From contig OZ023273.1 of the NCBI GenBank assembly GCA_964007475.1, forward strand, positions 62,196,108-62,260,107: 64,000 bases of DNA, given 5' to 3'. The DNA comes from Hybos culiciformis. Taxonomy: Eukaryota > Arthropoda > Insecta > Diptera > Hybotidae. The notes beneath the pieces were generated by a model, which was not told the origin of the DNA, ran no database searches, and worked only from the letters and a program-made list of their open reading frames with translations. The translations under genes were made by a program, and so were the position numbers. Of the stretch, positions 35,920 through 49,400 are shown one piece after another; within the stretch, counting starts at the first letter, position 1, and each line of letters starts with the position of its first letter.

Positions 35920-36448
35920 GAGCCCTCAATGTCAAAAATTGCAAGAAATTGGTCTTAGTTTGGCTTTGATTGTAAGGTTACTACAATCTAGACTGAAGTG
36001 ATTTTTTGATATGTCAGAGAGTATATAACTGGCTCCATGGTAGGTGAGGCGGATTTTTGAAATTTTAATTTTTTTGGCCCAAATGAGCCTTAGAAAATCT
36101 TTAACATATTTGCTTGGATTCTGAAGTAAAGGAAAAAGATAATAAAAAATCTCAAACGCAGAAATAAAGCTAAAATACCACTCTCCAGGGCTGGTGACGT
36201 GAAATTTTGAATTTCTTTAATTTCCTAAACAATTTTTAATTAATTTCATTTATTTCGAAGAATTTTTACATTTTTTTGATAAATTACAGTTTCTGCACAG
36301 AAATAAAATTCAAATATAGTTTTGTGATTTTCTGGTAGAGGTGTCTTTCGTACATTTTTTGTCGCATTTTACACGGCCGTTTATTTTCTGTAAAATAACA
36401 CAAAAAAAAACTGCAAAAATAGAAAACAGAATTTCACATGGAGGGCTC
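35920..36448. mobile_element. Candidate TTAA-flanked non-autonomous element, 529 bp
   Basis: The ends GAGCCCTCAATGT and ACATGGAGGGCTC are inverted repeats (12 of 13 match) and each is bordered by TTAA (35916-35919 and 36449-36452). That target is typical of piggyBac-type elements, although the terminal bases differ from the classic CCC start. The interior has no ORF but is less AT-rich than the flanks. A single copy is visible, so the boundaries rest on TIR plus TTAA only. Confidence 0.6.
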
Positions 36449-36452
36449 TTAA

Positions 36453-38670
36453 TATAGAAACAAATCTTTAAGTTAGAATTTGTAGTTGAAATTATATTAA
36501 ATTTATTTCTTTTAATGTTTTGTAAAAATCCGCACTAAAAAAAAATATTTATATTTTTACTTAATGATCTTTAAGAACTTTGTAGTAAGAAATATACATT
36601 TAATTTCATGATAAAAAAAATTTTTATTACTCACCACAATGAGTTGGTATATTAAATTTAGGGTTGTAATAATAAGAGAAAAATTATTCGAATAAGTTTA
36701 ATTTATTATTTTAATTCCAATAATTATTTTCCAATTCGAAAATGAAATTATAAAATATTCCAAAATTTAAGAAATCCAGGTAAGTAAGTACTATGAATCG
36801 TTCACTACAGAGAGAAGCGTGTGATTAAAAATACCAAATCATGTTTTTTTTATTAAATTTTCGCCTTATTTTAAATTAATTACTCTTTATGCTATTTTAA
36901 ATTTTAAATCAATAAAAGACATGAATTATTAAGTTTCCATCAATTTGTTTAATTAAATGCTAAATGTTGGTTATCAATTTTATAATTTTATTTTCACCTT
37001 TATATTAAGATACTTAATATGAAATTATTTTATTCAAAATATTGATATAAATTTCAATGCGAAAATGTCACGTTTGTGTATAAGAAAGAAAAAATTTATT
37101 GTTGCAGCTTTACTGATGTCATTAACATTTTCTCACACGATTAAAATAAATGTTAGAAAAAAAAATTACTCAGGGAGAAAGCAATCATTATTCTATTATA
37201 CGTGATTCAATGCTCACTTGCTAATTAATATTATTAAAAAAAAAAAAAAATAATTCTCGAATCCAAAACATACAACATACTTTGAAATCTATATTACCAT
37301 CAAGATTATGTCAACCATCAATTACATTTACTTAAGAATAAATTTTCTGTCATTTATTAAGTGTGAATAAACTTAAAATAAAAATTAATAGAAATGTTAA
37401 AATCTAAAAGACACTTTTCAAATTATCTTTTTTTCCATATTAAATACATATCATTCTCAATCGTTTACTTTTTTTTTTTAATTAAAATTCATTGAAGATG
37501 GAAAAAAAAATTTTTTATTGTTAGTATACAATACAACATAATTTATATTTAAAATGAAAAATGTTGTATATAATATCGATACTTTTATTTAACAACGAAA
37601 TTTTATTTAGTATACTATTATAGTATGTATATTAGTATATTGTTTGTTTTTGAACTTGTGTAACAATAGTATGTAGAAAAATATAAAATGCTTTCTTATA
37701 CTAGGTGAGTCCAGGTTTTTGTTGTTTTCCTTAGTAGTGATTATCATCAAGAAGAACAGGGAAATCTATTTAGGTTTCAACTATAAATTGAACGACATAA
37801 AGAAAATAAGAACCAAAAACGATTTTAGATACTTTCATTTCAAACTTTTAGTTATAAATATCGTAAAAAATATATATACAGTTATAAATTTATGTTAAAT
37901 TTCATGGAAGTCGATTACTTATTTGCTCCCTCGGAAATAATAACTTGTTTTTTGATTTGATATTTTACAGAGAAATAAATCGATTCTTAGTCCGTCAATT
38001 TTCAAATTTATTTTTTTATTTTGTATTTTTGTACTAAATTAGGTTAAAAAAAAGTTTTAGATTATCGACACCACCTCGTACATAACATATTAGTTGAAAA
38101 TATTTGTGTTTCTGTAATTCGGTAGATACATAAGAATTACATATTGCACATTTATTTGAAAGCCTGAGATAAAAATATCTAATAATGATTTTCGTATTTA
38201 TGAAATTATTAAATATTGCCGTATTAATGTTAATTTTTTTTTTGCAATTTCTTGGAAACTTCGTAAAAATTAAATTTTATTTGATCTCATAATTTGAGCG
38301 GCAAAGCAACAGATTTCTTTAAAATAACTTTAGCCGGCTTTGAATAGAAATCTATTAAAAAATATTTTAAATAATTAAACGAGCGAGTTACAATGCACAG
38401 AAAAATGTTGGATCTGTGTGAAAGCAAAAACGTTAATTGATTGAAATAAAATTAATTCACATTAAAATATAAAAAATAAAATTTAGTTTTAAAGTATATT
38501 TAGATTTATTCAACTCATCTTTCAACATGTTGAAAGCTTAGCTATAGAAATTCGAACTAAATCAAAAACTTGTCTTCTAAAAGTCTTTTAACATTATTAC
38601 ATAATACCCAGCTTATATATCAACTTGTACGCACCCATAACATCTCTCATGCATTGTATCATGCGTTGCA
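36453..38670. other. AT-rich intergenic DNA, no gene seen
   Basis: No gene, RNA or repeat boundary that I can support. Confidence 0.45.
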
Positions 38671-38880
38671 TTAGACCCATTTTCCAACGCATTTTTTCAC
38701 TCATTTTTGAATAAAATCCAAAAAAAGGCATTGTTTTATTTTTAAAATGTTGAATATGTCAAAAAGCCTATGGCAAAAAAGCATCAGACAACTTTTTATA
38801 TGAATTAATCAGAGATGGAATAGCTTTTTTTTTATTTCATTCAATAATGAGTGAAAAAACCATGTGTAAAACCGGTATAA
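38671..38880. mobile_element. Foldback MITE, family C copy 2
   Basis: The left end TTAGACCCATTTTCCAACGC, followed by an ATTTTTTCACTCA stretch, is the imperfect inverse of the right end TGAGTGAAAAAACCATGTGT followed by AAAACCGGTATAA. The interior shares long stretches with the reverse complement of 22909-23134 (for example AATATGTCAAAAA and ACTTTTTATATGAATTAAT). The two copies are therefore opposite in orientation. Confidence 0.72.
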
Positions 38881-41800
38881 ACAAAAGAGTTTCCTTTAAT
38901 GTTGGAGGTTTGACGGCAAATTTTTAAACAATATCCGTTTGCGTAGAAAAATATATATACTTTTTGTATTTCAAGGTTAGGTAGGTACCTACTGTATTCA
39001 AAACATACTATAAAAGAGAAGTGTTACAATAAATATACCTAAACATAAATACACCTAATTTTAAATACGTTCTACGTAAGTTGCTTTCCTAGAAATTTTT
39101 TCTAGAGGCTTGAAGAGATTTATTGCAAAAAAAAAATAAGTAAATAAATAAAAAGAAATTCGTCCCACGACAATTTTTAATTTTTATTTAGAACATTTTT
39201 TTTACATTATTTAGTATAGGTGAAAAGAAATTATAAACAGATATAATCGCCAAAAAAAAAATTACAAACACTATCCATGCTAATTAAAAAATTAAAAATG
39301 AATAAGTATCATTACTGATCATCAGAAGATTTGGAGAAAACTTTAAAATTATTCAAGAAAAAAAACATTTAAGAGATTTAAAAATCAACAGTCACATCAT
39401 AAGTATGCAATTATCTCTATAAATGCGTATAATAAAAATACATTATAACGACAATTCAATGTTAGAATAAATAAAGGTAGATAGATATATTAATTTAAGT
39501 TACTTAAATCATTTAATTAAAAAAAATTAAAGCGTTTGGTATCTAAATATATAATGTATGTCTTCTTCTCAATCTGTAATATAAAATAAAATACAGAATG
39601 AATTTTGATGCGATTATCGCAACTAAATAAATCAGGTTTAAGAGAAGGGTTTCGGTTATTACCTTGGATACTAATTAATTCCATAATCGGCTGGGATAGG
39701 AGTTTTATACTGGCTCCTACTCAACTAAACAAACACATTATTAATACTAACGGATGTGACGACGAAGATAAATCCACTTATTTAAAGGGTTTTACAAGAG
39801 AGCAAACCTCGAACCCGAAAGGACACACAAAAACGCATTAGATCAAGTAGGCGTAATTGTATTGCAAAAAAAAAAAAGTGTTGTGATCTCTTCAAATGTA
39901 GTTATATTTCGAAAAATGGACTAGATAACCCACTATCACTAATATAAAGCTTTGAAACTCGTAGTTAAATACAGCAGGTTGGAAAATCATCAACTGACAT
40001 TTTAAAATGAAATATCAGAATTGGTCGGTCGTCAATTATCTATGCAAGTGTAGGTAAAAAATGATAGTTATTATCGAGATTCATTTCTATTAAAGTAAGT
40101 AATCCAAATTATGTTATGGCGCTATTTCAGTAAAAAAAACTACTTTATCTAAGAATTGTCGTTTCAAATTTGGTTTTTATTTAAGTATTTAGAATGGAGC
40201 ATTCCAAAAATATACATAAAAATAATTTTTATTAAAAATGTATACATATACCTATCTTTAACTTTATTTAATTTTTTTTTTTTAATTTCTAGTCCAAAAT
40301 AGAATTTTACAACACCAAAAAAAATAATGTAAAATAATTTCGGTTGACGTTATTTTTATCGAAGAAGAAAATAAGTATGAAAAATAAAATTGTTTTTAAT
40401 GATGAAAAAAAAAAAAGGTGATCCATGTAAAAGTTACATTGTGCACCACATACCTACATACAATACTTATTCATATTTTTCGAAATTGAGAAATAATACA
40501 TTTTATTTTTTTATTATTATTGCAAAGTTAAATATAAAATTCATATAACTTAAGTACATATGTAGGTAACATCTCGAATAATATTATTATATTATTTATT
40601 TAAAATAATAAATTCAATTATAAATAACAATAAAATATTGTAACATTGATAATAAAAAATAAAAACAATCGTATACCAATTGTTTCTAGGAAATTATTTC
40701 GAAAAAATTATTAAAGAAAAAATATTAAATCATAAAAAATACATTTTATAAAAAACAACGTTTTTCTTGCGCACTAAAAAGTATAAAATAATTTTACTAT
40801 GAGTTTCATTTTGGTTAACAGACTTTATAACTTTTCTCCGGCTCATTCAGAGGATTGTGGACACACATACTTGAAACTGATTACAACAGTCTATAACTAG
40901 AAACGTGGGGCACATTTTTATGGTAATACTGTAAATGTGTTGTAAATGTGTGACGAACTTTTGAAGTCCTTCCCAAGGAAGGTCGCTGAGTAGGAGGCCA
41001 ATAAATTTTTTGTTACGAAATTCGTGTGTTCAATCATTTCTTCTTTTTATGTACTAAATTTGAATGAAATCGGTTGTGAAAATTTGATTGCAAAATTTCG
41101 CGGGCAGACAAACAGACGAGAAACTTTTCAAATCATGATTAAAGTGGTAGAATATTGTATTGTCATCGGGTTCAGAGCTATATTCAAAGTTTCGGAGCTG
41201 TAGCTTGTCGGAAAGTAATTGTAAAAATGAATTAAAATGTAAATCTAGAACTGATCAAATTAATTATTTTTGAGTATTAAAATAAATGTTTAAAAAAAAC
41301 TTGAATTACCTGAAGATTGTTATATAAATTTTCTAATGTATCACGATTTATTCTAAGAATGAGGACCTTTTGATACCGATAAGATAATCACCCACTTAAC
41401 TACGTAACAATTTTTGAATCATACACCTATTTATAAAATTTCTTAGAAAGTCGAATAACATGTCTACTTCTACTGATTTGTACTTAAAAATCTTCAAAAA
41501 AATTAATCGAAAATGTTTTCCTTATTTGGCCGATACATGAACTCATCTATTTTCAAAATTCAAATTATTTTTCAAATGTGCAAAGTTATGTTTCGAATGG
41601 TTCATTGTTTAATTGAAATTTCGAAAAATTGAATTATTTTTAAATAGTTTTTTAAGTTTTTTGTCCAAAAATAAGGACACATAAACTATATTTTTAAATT
41701 GAAAAATACTAAGAATGAAAACTAACAATTTTAATATTTCTTATAGGTAAGTATATTTTTTATATTCAAAAGAAAATTATGAATAAAAGAAAAGATATTG

Positions 41801-44252
41801 AGAGTATGTTAGTTTTATAAAGTACATGTATTTAATTTAATGTATTTTTGTTTTAAAGGGTAAGTGGGTGGTAGAAGGCCAAAATAAATTATTAAATACA
41901 TACACCCTCATTTTATTTGCTATTGCTGTTTGATTGAAATGATTTTCTTTTATTTCTGCAAAATAAAACTTTATTTTATCAGAAACTACCTACCTAGTGA
42001 TATTTAGAAAATATTTAGAAAATAGAATTAAAAATAAATCTGAATCAAAATGAAGAATTTTTAATTAAAAAAAAAACAAAGAGTTAAATAAAACTTTATT
42101 TTGTTTTACTTATTGACTTATCAAAAGTTTTATCTATTTGTATTTTCATACATGTATTATAACGAATTTTAACTGAGTGATTCCTATTCATTTAAATGTT
42201 TTCAAATAAATAGGTGCCTATCTACATATTCTTTGAAATTCTGTAAGAACAATATATTCAAATAAAAATATTTATTTTTAGTATAACTACACGGCATGTA
42301 GCTAATTTTAACTACCTACTTGAACAAAAAAAATCAATAAATCATTAAAATTTGAAACTCAAAAATTAGAACTATTTTACAACAAATTATTGGTTTACCA
42401 AAAGTCGGAATTTTGTATATCAGCCACATTGTCAAACGTATGTGTCATTTCTATTTGAAATGATTCATTTAAAAATGTTTACTTGAAAAGCAATAGTTAA
42501 ATATTTACATACATACAAAATGTAGATTAAAAATTGTTATTTTTAAAAAACTTCAATTTTAATTACCTATTTAGGTAGGTATAGGTTAGTTTTCTAGATT
42601 CTTAACATATTTATAAACAAATTGATTTATATGGAATGTTGAACCTACTTATAATCATTATCTTTTGAACCCCCGTATGAACCTTTACCTTAGTAGGTAA
42701 GTGTACCTATTACAAATTTATACAATTTTGAAGTTTTTTGATTGGAAAATTGTGCAATCTAAACGCTCACAATAATCTGCATTGCCCAAGGCCCATCGTT
42801 TATGGAAATAATTATATATATTAAGGTATACTTATGTACTAGCTACCTATTAGGTAACCTTTGTTTTCATTTGTGAAAAAAAAAGTTATAATTAAAAATA
42901 AAATCAATTTCCATATAACCGCAACAAATTTAATTTTTCCATCTCTAAAATGAAAAAAAAAAAGAAAAAAATTATGTTTCTAGACTCTCAGAAGATATTA
43001 TTTTTGATTTTTTTTTTAAATTTTATTTTTATAAAATTTAGTTAAGAATAAATTATTCTTTTTTTTTTATCTTAAAAAGAAAAATGAGAACATTTTAAGT
43101 GTCTTCTTTTTTCCCATTTTTTTTTTATGTTGTTGAAGAATTATTCTAAAAAAAAAAAAATAATAATAAAAAATGTAACAATAGGCAGGCAGAAAATGAA
43201 ATAATAAAAATATAAGTTGCATTATTTTCTGCTCCATTTTTGATGGAGGGTATGAAGTGTGGAGAAAACGGGAGTCTTATTTTCCCTATCCTTTAATAAA
43301 TTTAATTTAAATTTTTTTTTTTATGTTATTAAAGTGGCTATGCCTCATGCCTGAACTAAAAAATAAATTGCGGTGACAGGAATGAAAAAAAAAGGACTGA
43401 ATGAAAGAGTTAAAAAAATCGTTTTTGAACTTCTTAAAAGATTTTTTAAAGTTTAATTCGTTTTTTTTTTGTCTTTTTTAACAAAAAAATTCTGTTTGGC
43501 CTTTTTTTTTGGTTTTGCGAAAAATCAATTAATCTTTACAAAAAACTTTTTTCTTTTTTTTAATTTTAATTGAAACAAAAAAAATTTACCTGTTTGAATT
43601 TATTTTTGTCTTATTTTAATTATTTTGTGAAATAAATAAAGAACGAAAATAATATAAATAAATTAAAAATTAATTTTTGGATTAATTTATTTTTTTTTTA
43701 ATTTAATTTTCTGTCATTTTAAAGTTCTTTTTTCTAATTTCTTTTTTCACTCAAAAAAAAAACCTCGAGAACACAAATTTTTTTTTTTTTTAATTTTCAG
43801 CGGAGCAGCAGCAGCAGTAGCAGAGTTAAAGAAAAAAATTAAATTTAATAAAAAAAAAAAAAATGTAATTCTTCTTTTACATAAAAAATCAACAAATAAA
43901 ACCGGTACAAAGAGGAGTTTTTTTGTTTAAATTAAATAAAATTTTAAAAATAAAAATTAAAAAATTTTAAAAATTTTATATTAATAAAAAAAATATTTTA
44001 TTTGAAAAAAAATTTTCCCCCGAGTCGATTTTTTTTGCTACTTTTTCATTTTTCAACAATGCCAAATATTGAAAATTGAAAGTAAAAGAAACAAAGCATT
44101 CGATTTAAAGCCGCATTGCATTCAATGACAGTATGTCAAATTAATGGCACATATTTTATTGAAAAACAACATCAATTTATATCTCTCCCTATCTACCGAG
44201 AAAATGTTATTTCTTGAACTTGATGTTATTTCTTTGTAAATAGTTTATGATA
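38881..44252. other. Intergenic DNA, no supported gene
   Basis: Mostly AT-rich with long homopolymer runs at 42950-44000. Two patches are less AT-rich. 39600-39860 has a 77-codon frame from ATG 39608 with no known domain. 40840-41225 resembles a decayed interspersed repeat, and its end (TGTAGCTTGTCGGAAA, 41199-41214) is the exact reverse complement of 16 bp at the 3' end of the non-LTR element (19362-19377). Confidence 0.4.
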
Positions 44253-44737
44253 GTGCTTCACCCTTAAAAAAATTTAAATATTTCAAATTCTGAATTTCAA
44301 ATTCCTAATGTATTTTGTTAGTGTAATTTAATGTCAAAAAAAAGTTTTCGGGTGAACACTTTTTTTCACTTTTTTTTCATAAATTTCAAATATTAATAAC
44401 AAAGCTGCCAGAGTAGGATTTTCTTTTCCTAAATTTAGAGGATTTTATTATATCGGAGAAAAATTATGATCAAAAAATTATTGTACCAGAAAAATCTCAG
44501 GAAATTTGCGGAATTTTTTCCATCTGGCATGTTTTTTTTTTTTGATTTGAGATTTAGAATGACAGAACTTGAATTTCAAATTTTTTTTTTGTTGTGTGAA
44601 TTTCAAATACACGCTCTGAGGCGTGTATTTGAAATTCACAACAACAAAAAAAAATTTGAAATTTTACACTAACAAAATACATTAGGAATTTGAAATTCAG
44701 AATTTGAAATTTTTAAATTTTTTTAAGGGTGAAGCAC
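44253..44737 (+). mobile_element. TIR element, family E copy 1
   Basis: It starts GTGCTTCACCCTTAAAA and ends TTTTAAGGGTGAAGCAC. The inverted termini extend about 75 bp and include TCCTAATGTATTTTGTTAGT and its complement. Near the right end an inner hairpin (GTGAATTTCAAATACACGC facing its complement, about 44597-44640) occurs. A second copy in opposite orientation starts 13 bp away. No clean target duplication is seen. Confidence 0.85.
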
Positions 44738-44750
44738 TGATATGATAATA

Positions 44751-45187
44751 GTGCTTCACCCTTAAAAAAATTTAAAAATTTCAAATTCCTAATGTATTTT
44801 GTTAGTGTAAAATTTCGCCTCAGAGCGTGTATTTGAAATTAACAACAAAAAAAAAAAATTTTGAAATTCAAGTTCTGTCATTCTAATTGTCAAATCAAAA
44901 AAAAAAAATATGCCAGATGAAAAAAATTCCGCAAATTTCCTGAGATTTTCCTTGTACAATAATTTTTTGTTCATAATTTTTTCCCTGATATAATAAAATC
45001 CTCTAAATTTAGGGAAAAAAAATCCTACTCTTGCAGCTTTGTTATTAATATTTGAAATTTATGAAAAAAAGTGAAAAAAAGTGTTCACCCGAAAACTTTT
45101 TTTTGACATTTAATCACACTAACAAAATACATTAGGAATTTGAAATTCAGAATTTGAAATTCTTAATTTTTTTTAAGGGTGAAACAC
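44751..45187 (-). mobile_element. TIR element, family E copy 2 (inverted relative to copy 1)
   Basis: It starts GTGCTTCACCCTTAAAA and ends TTTTAAGGGTGAAACAC. It is the reverse complement of the element at 44253-44737 apart from scattered substitutions, a 14-bp deletion in the left terminus and loss of the inner hairpin. Matching open frames in the two copies (MIKKLLYQKNLRKFAEFF at 44466 on +, MNKKLLYKENLRKFAEFF on - from 44974) are a consequence of this symmetry; their poly-Phe runs make a real protein unlikely. Confidence 0.85.
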
Positions 45188-46489
45188 ATATGTAATTAAC
45201 GTTTGCACACGTTCATAGATTTATATATATTTTAATATTTCTCGACCCGTTTGGGCCATGTCCGTCACTTTCAATATATTTATTTCAGCGGTAATGATTT
45301 TTTTAAAGTAGGCTTTAAGGTTAAATTACTGAAGCCATCACTGTGGCTTCAAATTATTTTTTTCATAGTTTTTGATGTTTTTTTCGGTGATTTGTATTGT
45401 ATTAAAAAAATATTAAGAGAAATCAAATTATAGAATAAAAATCGGATTAATTAAAAGATCATTTGGTAAATTATAAATTTGATAGGGAATTAAAAATTTT
45501 TAAATTGATTTTTATGTGTGTAGTACTATTTAAATTGGTAAGCTACCGTGTACCTTCTAGATACATTATAGGAGGTACACCTACCTATACTTGGATACCT
45601 AAACTCATTAGTTTCCACTCTATCTAATCTAATATACCTAGTAATTTGCCATTTTTCATCATAGGTCATCACATCATATACCTAGAAATAAGTACGTTTC
45701 TATAATTATAGAACTGATTTTGCTATAATTTTTTTCCTACATTGTCTAATTGTTCCCGTCAAATGTTTTAGAATTCGGAAGAACAAAATTCAAAGCAATT
45801 AAAATAATTTTTCGCACATCATACCATCATACGTCCCTCCATATCTCCTTTTATAATTGCTAATAAAACTTAAAGTGTGAATAAGTAAAAAAAGGATGTG
45901 ATGTCTCATTGGATACTATACTAGGTACATACACCTACCAATCTATTGATATAATTTGTTTTTACTATGGACATACTAATGCGTCCATTAATAAACCTTT
46001 CGAATATTTATCAAACAAATTGGATACTTTACGGAACCTGTTTTATTTTTAGCATTGATACAAGTTATGAGTACCTAAACCTAACGTATTCACTAAAAAT
46101 CGTTTGATGATGTGTAGTTCTATCATGTGGACTTCATACTACGTTCATTTAAAAAAGTAAAATTAAAAACTAATTAGGTATACGTAAATGAGAACACCAG
46201 ATAGGTTGATAATGTTTCAGATGGTGTTTCAAATGAATGCGATTCAAACTAGAAATTGGCCTGAATAAAATCTAGAAACTTATCTTGACCATTATAAGTA
46301 TGTGAGATTTTTAAAACCAATCGGATAGAATTAAAATAATTTTGATGCTTGAATTGTTGTAATTATAACTTTACGTTTATGTGTTACACAATAAATAAAT
46401 GAATTTTAGTTGAACGTATTATTGCCCTAATCGAAAAATTTTACATGGGTACGTTTTTTTTTAGCTAACAAAGCAATTAAAAGAGAATA
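45188..46489. other. 5' flank of the zinc-finger gene
   Basis: No gene seen. A T-rich tract ending in TTTTTTTTTAG at about 46456-46464 could be a 3' splice site for an untranslated first exon, because it sits 26 bp before the ATG. Confidence 0.4.
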
Positions 46490-49400
46490 ATGCCTAATGA
46501 GGAGAAATTAGAAAATTTTAATCTGGAAATTACATGTAGAGCATGTTTGGTTGAATCTGATCAATTGACTTCTTTGTTTGCGATATCGGAAAATAATTGT
46601 TCCATAGCGGAGATATATTGCACATTAGCAAAAGTTGAGGTAGGATATATCATTTATTTAAAAAAATATAGGTAAAAAAATGTTTTATTTTTTAGCATAA
46701 TTAATTATTTGTATTTCAGTCTAAAACTTTTAATAAAAAAAATACCTACTATTTCTAGATGTATTTTTAGATATTTCTGTGATGTTTGCTATATTAAAAA
46801 ATTATCACTTTTTTTATAATTTTATTTTAATTATTTTTTTTTTTAGCTTAATAACACTAATGATCTACCAACAAAAATATGTGATTTATGTCAGCAAGAT
46901 CTTCTGACATCGTATCACTTCAAATTGAAGGTTGAAAAATCTGAAAACATTTTATTCAATTTTATAAGAACCTCACAGCTTAATCGTCTGGAAAAAAATT
47001 TGCCAATTATTAAAGATGAAAAAATTGAAGTTTCTTCTGATACCGAGGACGAAGTTATAGTGGAGGTTGATATTGAACAATTTAATCAGACAGTGATTAT
47101 ATCCGAAAATGATAATGACATAGTAGATATAAAGAATAAGGAGACTGACTTTAATCAAATTAAAGCTCTAATGAATCCAATGTCTATCAAAAAATGTCTA
47201 TGTAAGCATTGTTCTGCTTCTTTTCACACGCAACAACAACTTGACCAACACAATAAAGTTCATGAAAACAATTCTAAAGATGTAAAATTTTATTGTCAAA
47301 CATGTGATAAGTTTTTCGTCACTAATAGAAATTTGCAACGTCATTTGAAAATACATTTCAGGGAGCAATTAAATAATCCAATGAATAATAATTTTGATGA
47401 TGATGCTAATTCTATTAAGGAAGAAAGCATGAATCTTCGGACAAAAGATTTTATTAGTACTATTTACGCTGGTGATAATTGTGATGACAATACAGATAAT
47501 AGCACTGAAGAAAATGACCACTTGGATCCTGATTTTAAAATGGAGGAGGATAATGATGAAAATACCCAATTATCAGAAGATATAAAAGATGTTAAACCAA
47601 AATTAACGAAACACAAAATTGTCGGAAAAAAACCATATTCTTGCAATAGATGTTCGGCCAAGTTTTCTACGGTAACACAGCTTGAAAGTCATTCAGCGAA
47701 AGCTCATAGCGAAAAACCTTCTTTTAAAAAATTTTATTGTTCACTGTGCGATCGTTACTTTGTTACAAATAGAAATTTGCAAAGACATCTAACCATTCAT
47801 TATGGGCCTCGTCAGCTAGGATGTTCCATGTGTGATAAAGTATTTAAAAGCAAATTCCATTTGAAAATGCACGAAAAAACTCATGAGTATGTATATGTTT
47901 AAGTTTTTCCTCTAATCACAAAAAAAAAATTATTTAGATATCTAATTTTTTTTGCTTTAATTATTAAAAAATATAGATTTTAATTCTAGTACCTACAAAG
48001 TATTTTTATTTTGAAAATTTACAAAGAATTACTTTTATTCAGTCTATTTATTGCTAAAAAAGCTTGCTTATAGTATATTTGGTTTGGTTTTATCCGTAGG
48101 ATATAAATAATTACTTTGAAAAAAAATTTTTCCTTTTTTTTTGTAATAGAATTAGGCAAGCAGACAGAAAAATAAAATAATAAATTAGGCAATACATTTT
48201 TTTCCGCCTTCCTCTTCTCTTTCTGAAATAAATATAAATGTAATTATTTAAACATTTTTTTTCTTTTGATTTTTTAGAGTTGACATTACTGAAATACCCC
48301 TTGATTTTGAAAAACATAATTGCCAGCCCAATGCTAATAAATTAATTGAATGTAAGATATGTGGGTCCACATTCCATAGATTATCAATTTTACGAGATCA
48401 TCTAATTAATCACAATATTTCTACAGAACTTCTTGAATCGGAAATGATAGTAAATAACAAACATTTAAAAAATTTGTGTTTAAACGAACTTGGTAGTAGT
48501 CCAATGACAATAATTCAATTTATAATGGAGTCTTTCAAAAATAACCGGTTAGAAAAGTTTTATTTGGCTTTAGCAGCTAACGGAAATGAATTAAGCCTAA
48601 GTGATACAGATACTGAAGACGAAGGAGTTGAATATGTTGGTCAGGATCAAATCAAAGAATATAAATGCGAATTATGTGATAATCGAACATTTTCACGACG
48701 TTACCAAATCTTACATCATCAACGTAACGATCATGAATCTGATCTTTTACCGTTTAAGTGTGACATATGTGAGGGAAAATATTGTTCTCAAAAACTATTG
48801 GACACTCATTTAAAAAAACAATGTCGCAATGTTGATAAATTATTTCAATGTAATGTTTGTAAATTGAAATTTATGTGGAAAGAAAATGTTGAAAATCATT
48901 TTGCAATTCACCACACTAATTATTTAGACACTAAATATCATAAATACACAATATTGAAAAAATTAAGATGTGATCTGTGTTTTAAAAAATTCAACCGATC
49001 TGAACATTTAGATCGTCACCAAAAAATACATTTTCCAGCGGAAAAAAAATTTCAATGTATAATGTAAGTGTTTTTAAATTTAGTTAAAAAAATATAGAAC
49101 CCGATTTTGACATTTCGATTGAAAATACTTTACTTTATCTTGGTTACAATCAGAGGCTAAACAAATTTTTTAGGCTCCCTTAATATCATGTATATAAATA
49201 CCATTAGTTGTATTGTGAAAATATAAGTATTTTCATAAGAAATCCAAACCCCATATCCTTGGAAGCAATTAGGGCCTAAACATTTTTCAAATTCCGCTCA
49301 TCCATCCATTACACTTTTATTTTTATATGGAAATTATTTACGTCCTGGCTGAGGATCTTTCGCCCCCAAATCCGAAATCGTAGAATCTGATTACTTAGTC

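Noticed and set aside
39605..39841. 78-codon plus-strand ORF in a less AT-rich patch
   Set aside because: No recognisable domain, no splice context and no neighbouring coding sequence; kept only as a note. RNA-seq would decide.
44466..44974. Pair of similar ORFs (KKLLY..NLRKFAEFF) on opposite strands, tempting as a duplicated small protein
   Set aside because: They are mirror images created by the inverted element pair, with Phe runs from poly-T and no conserved ends.
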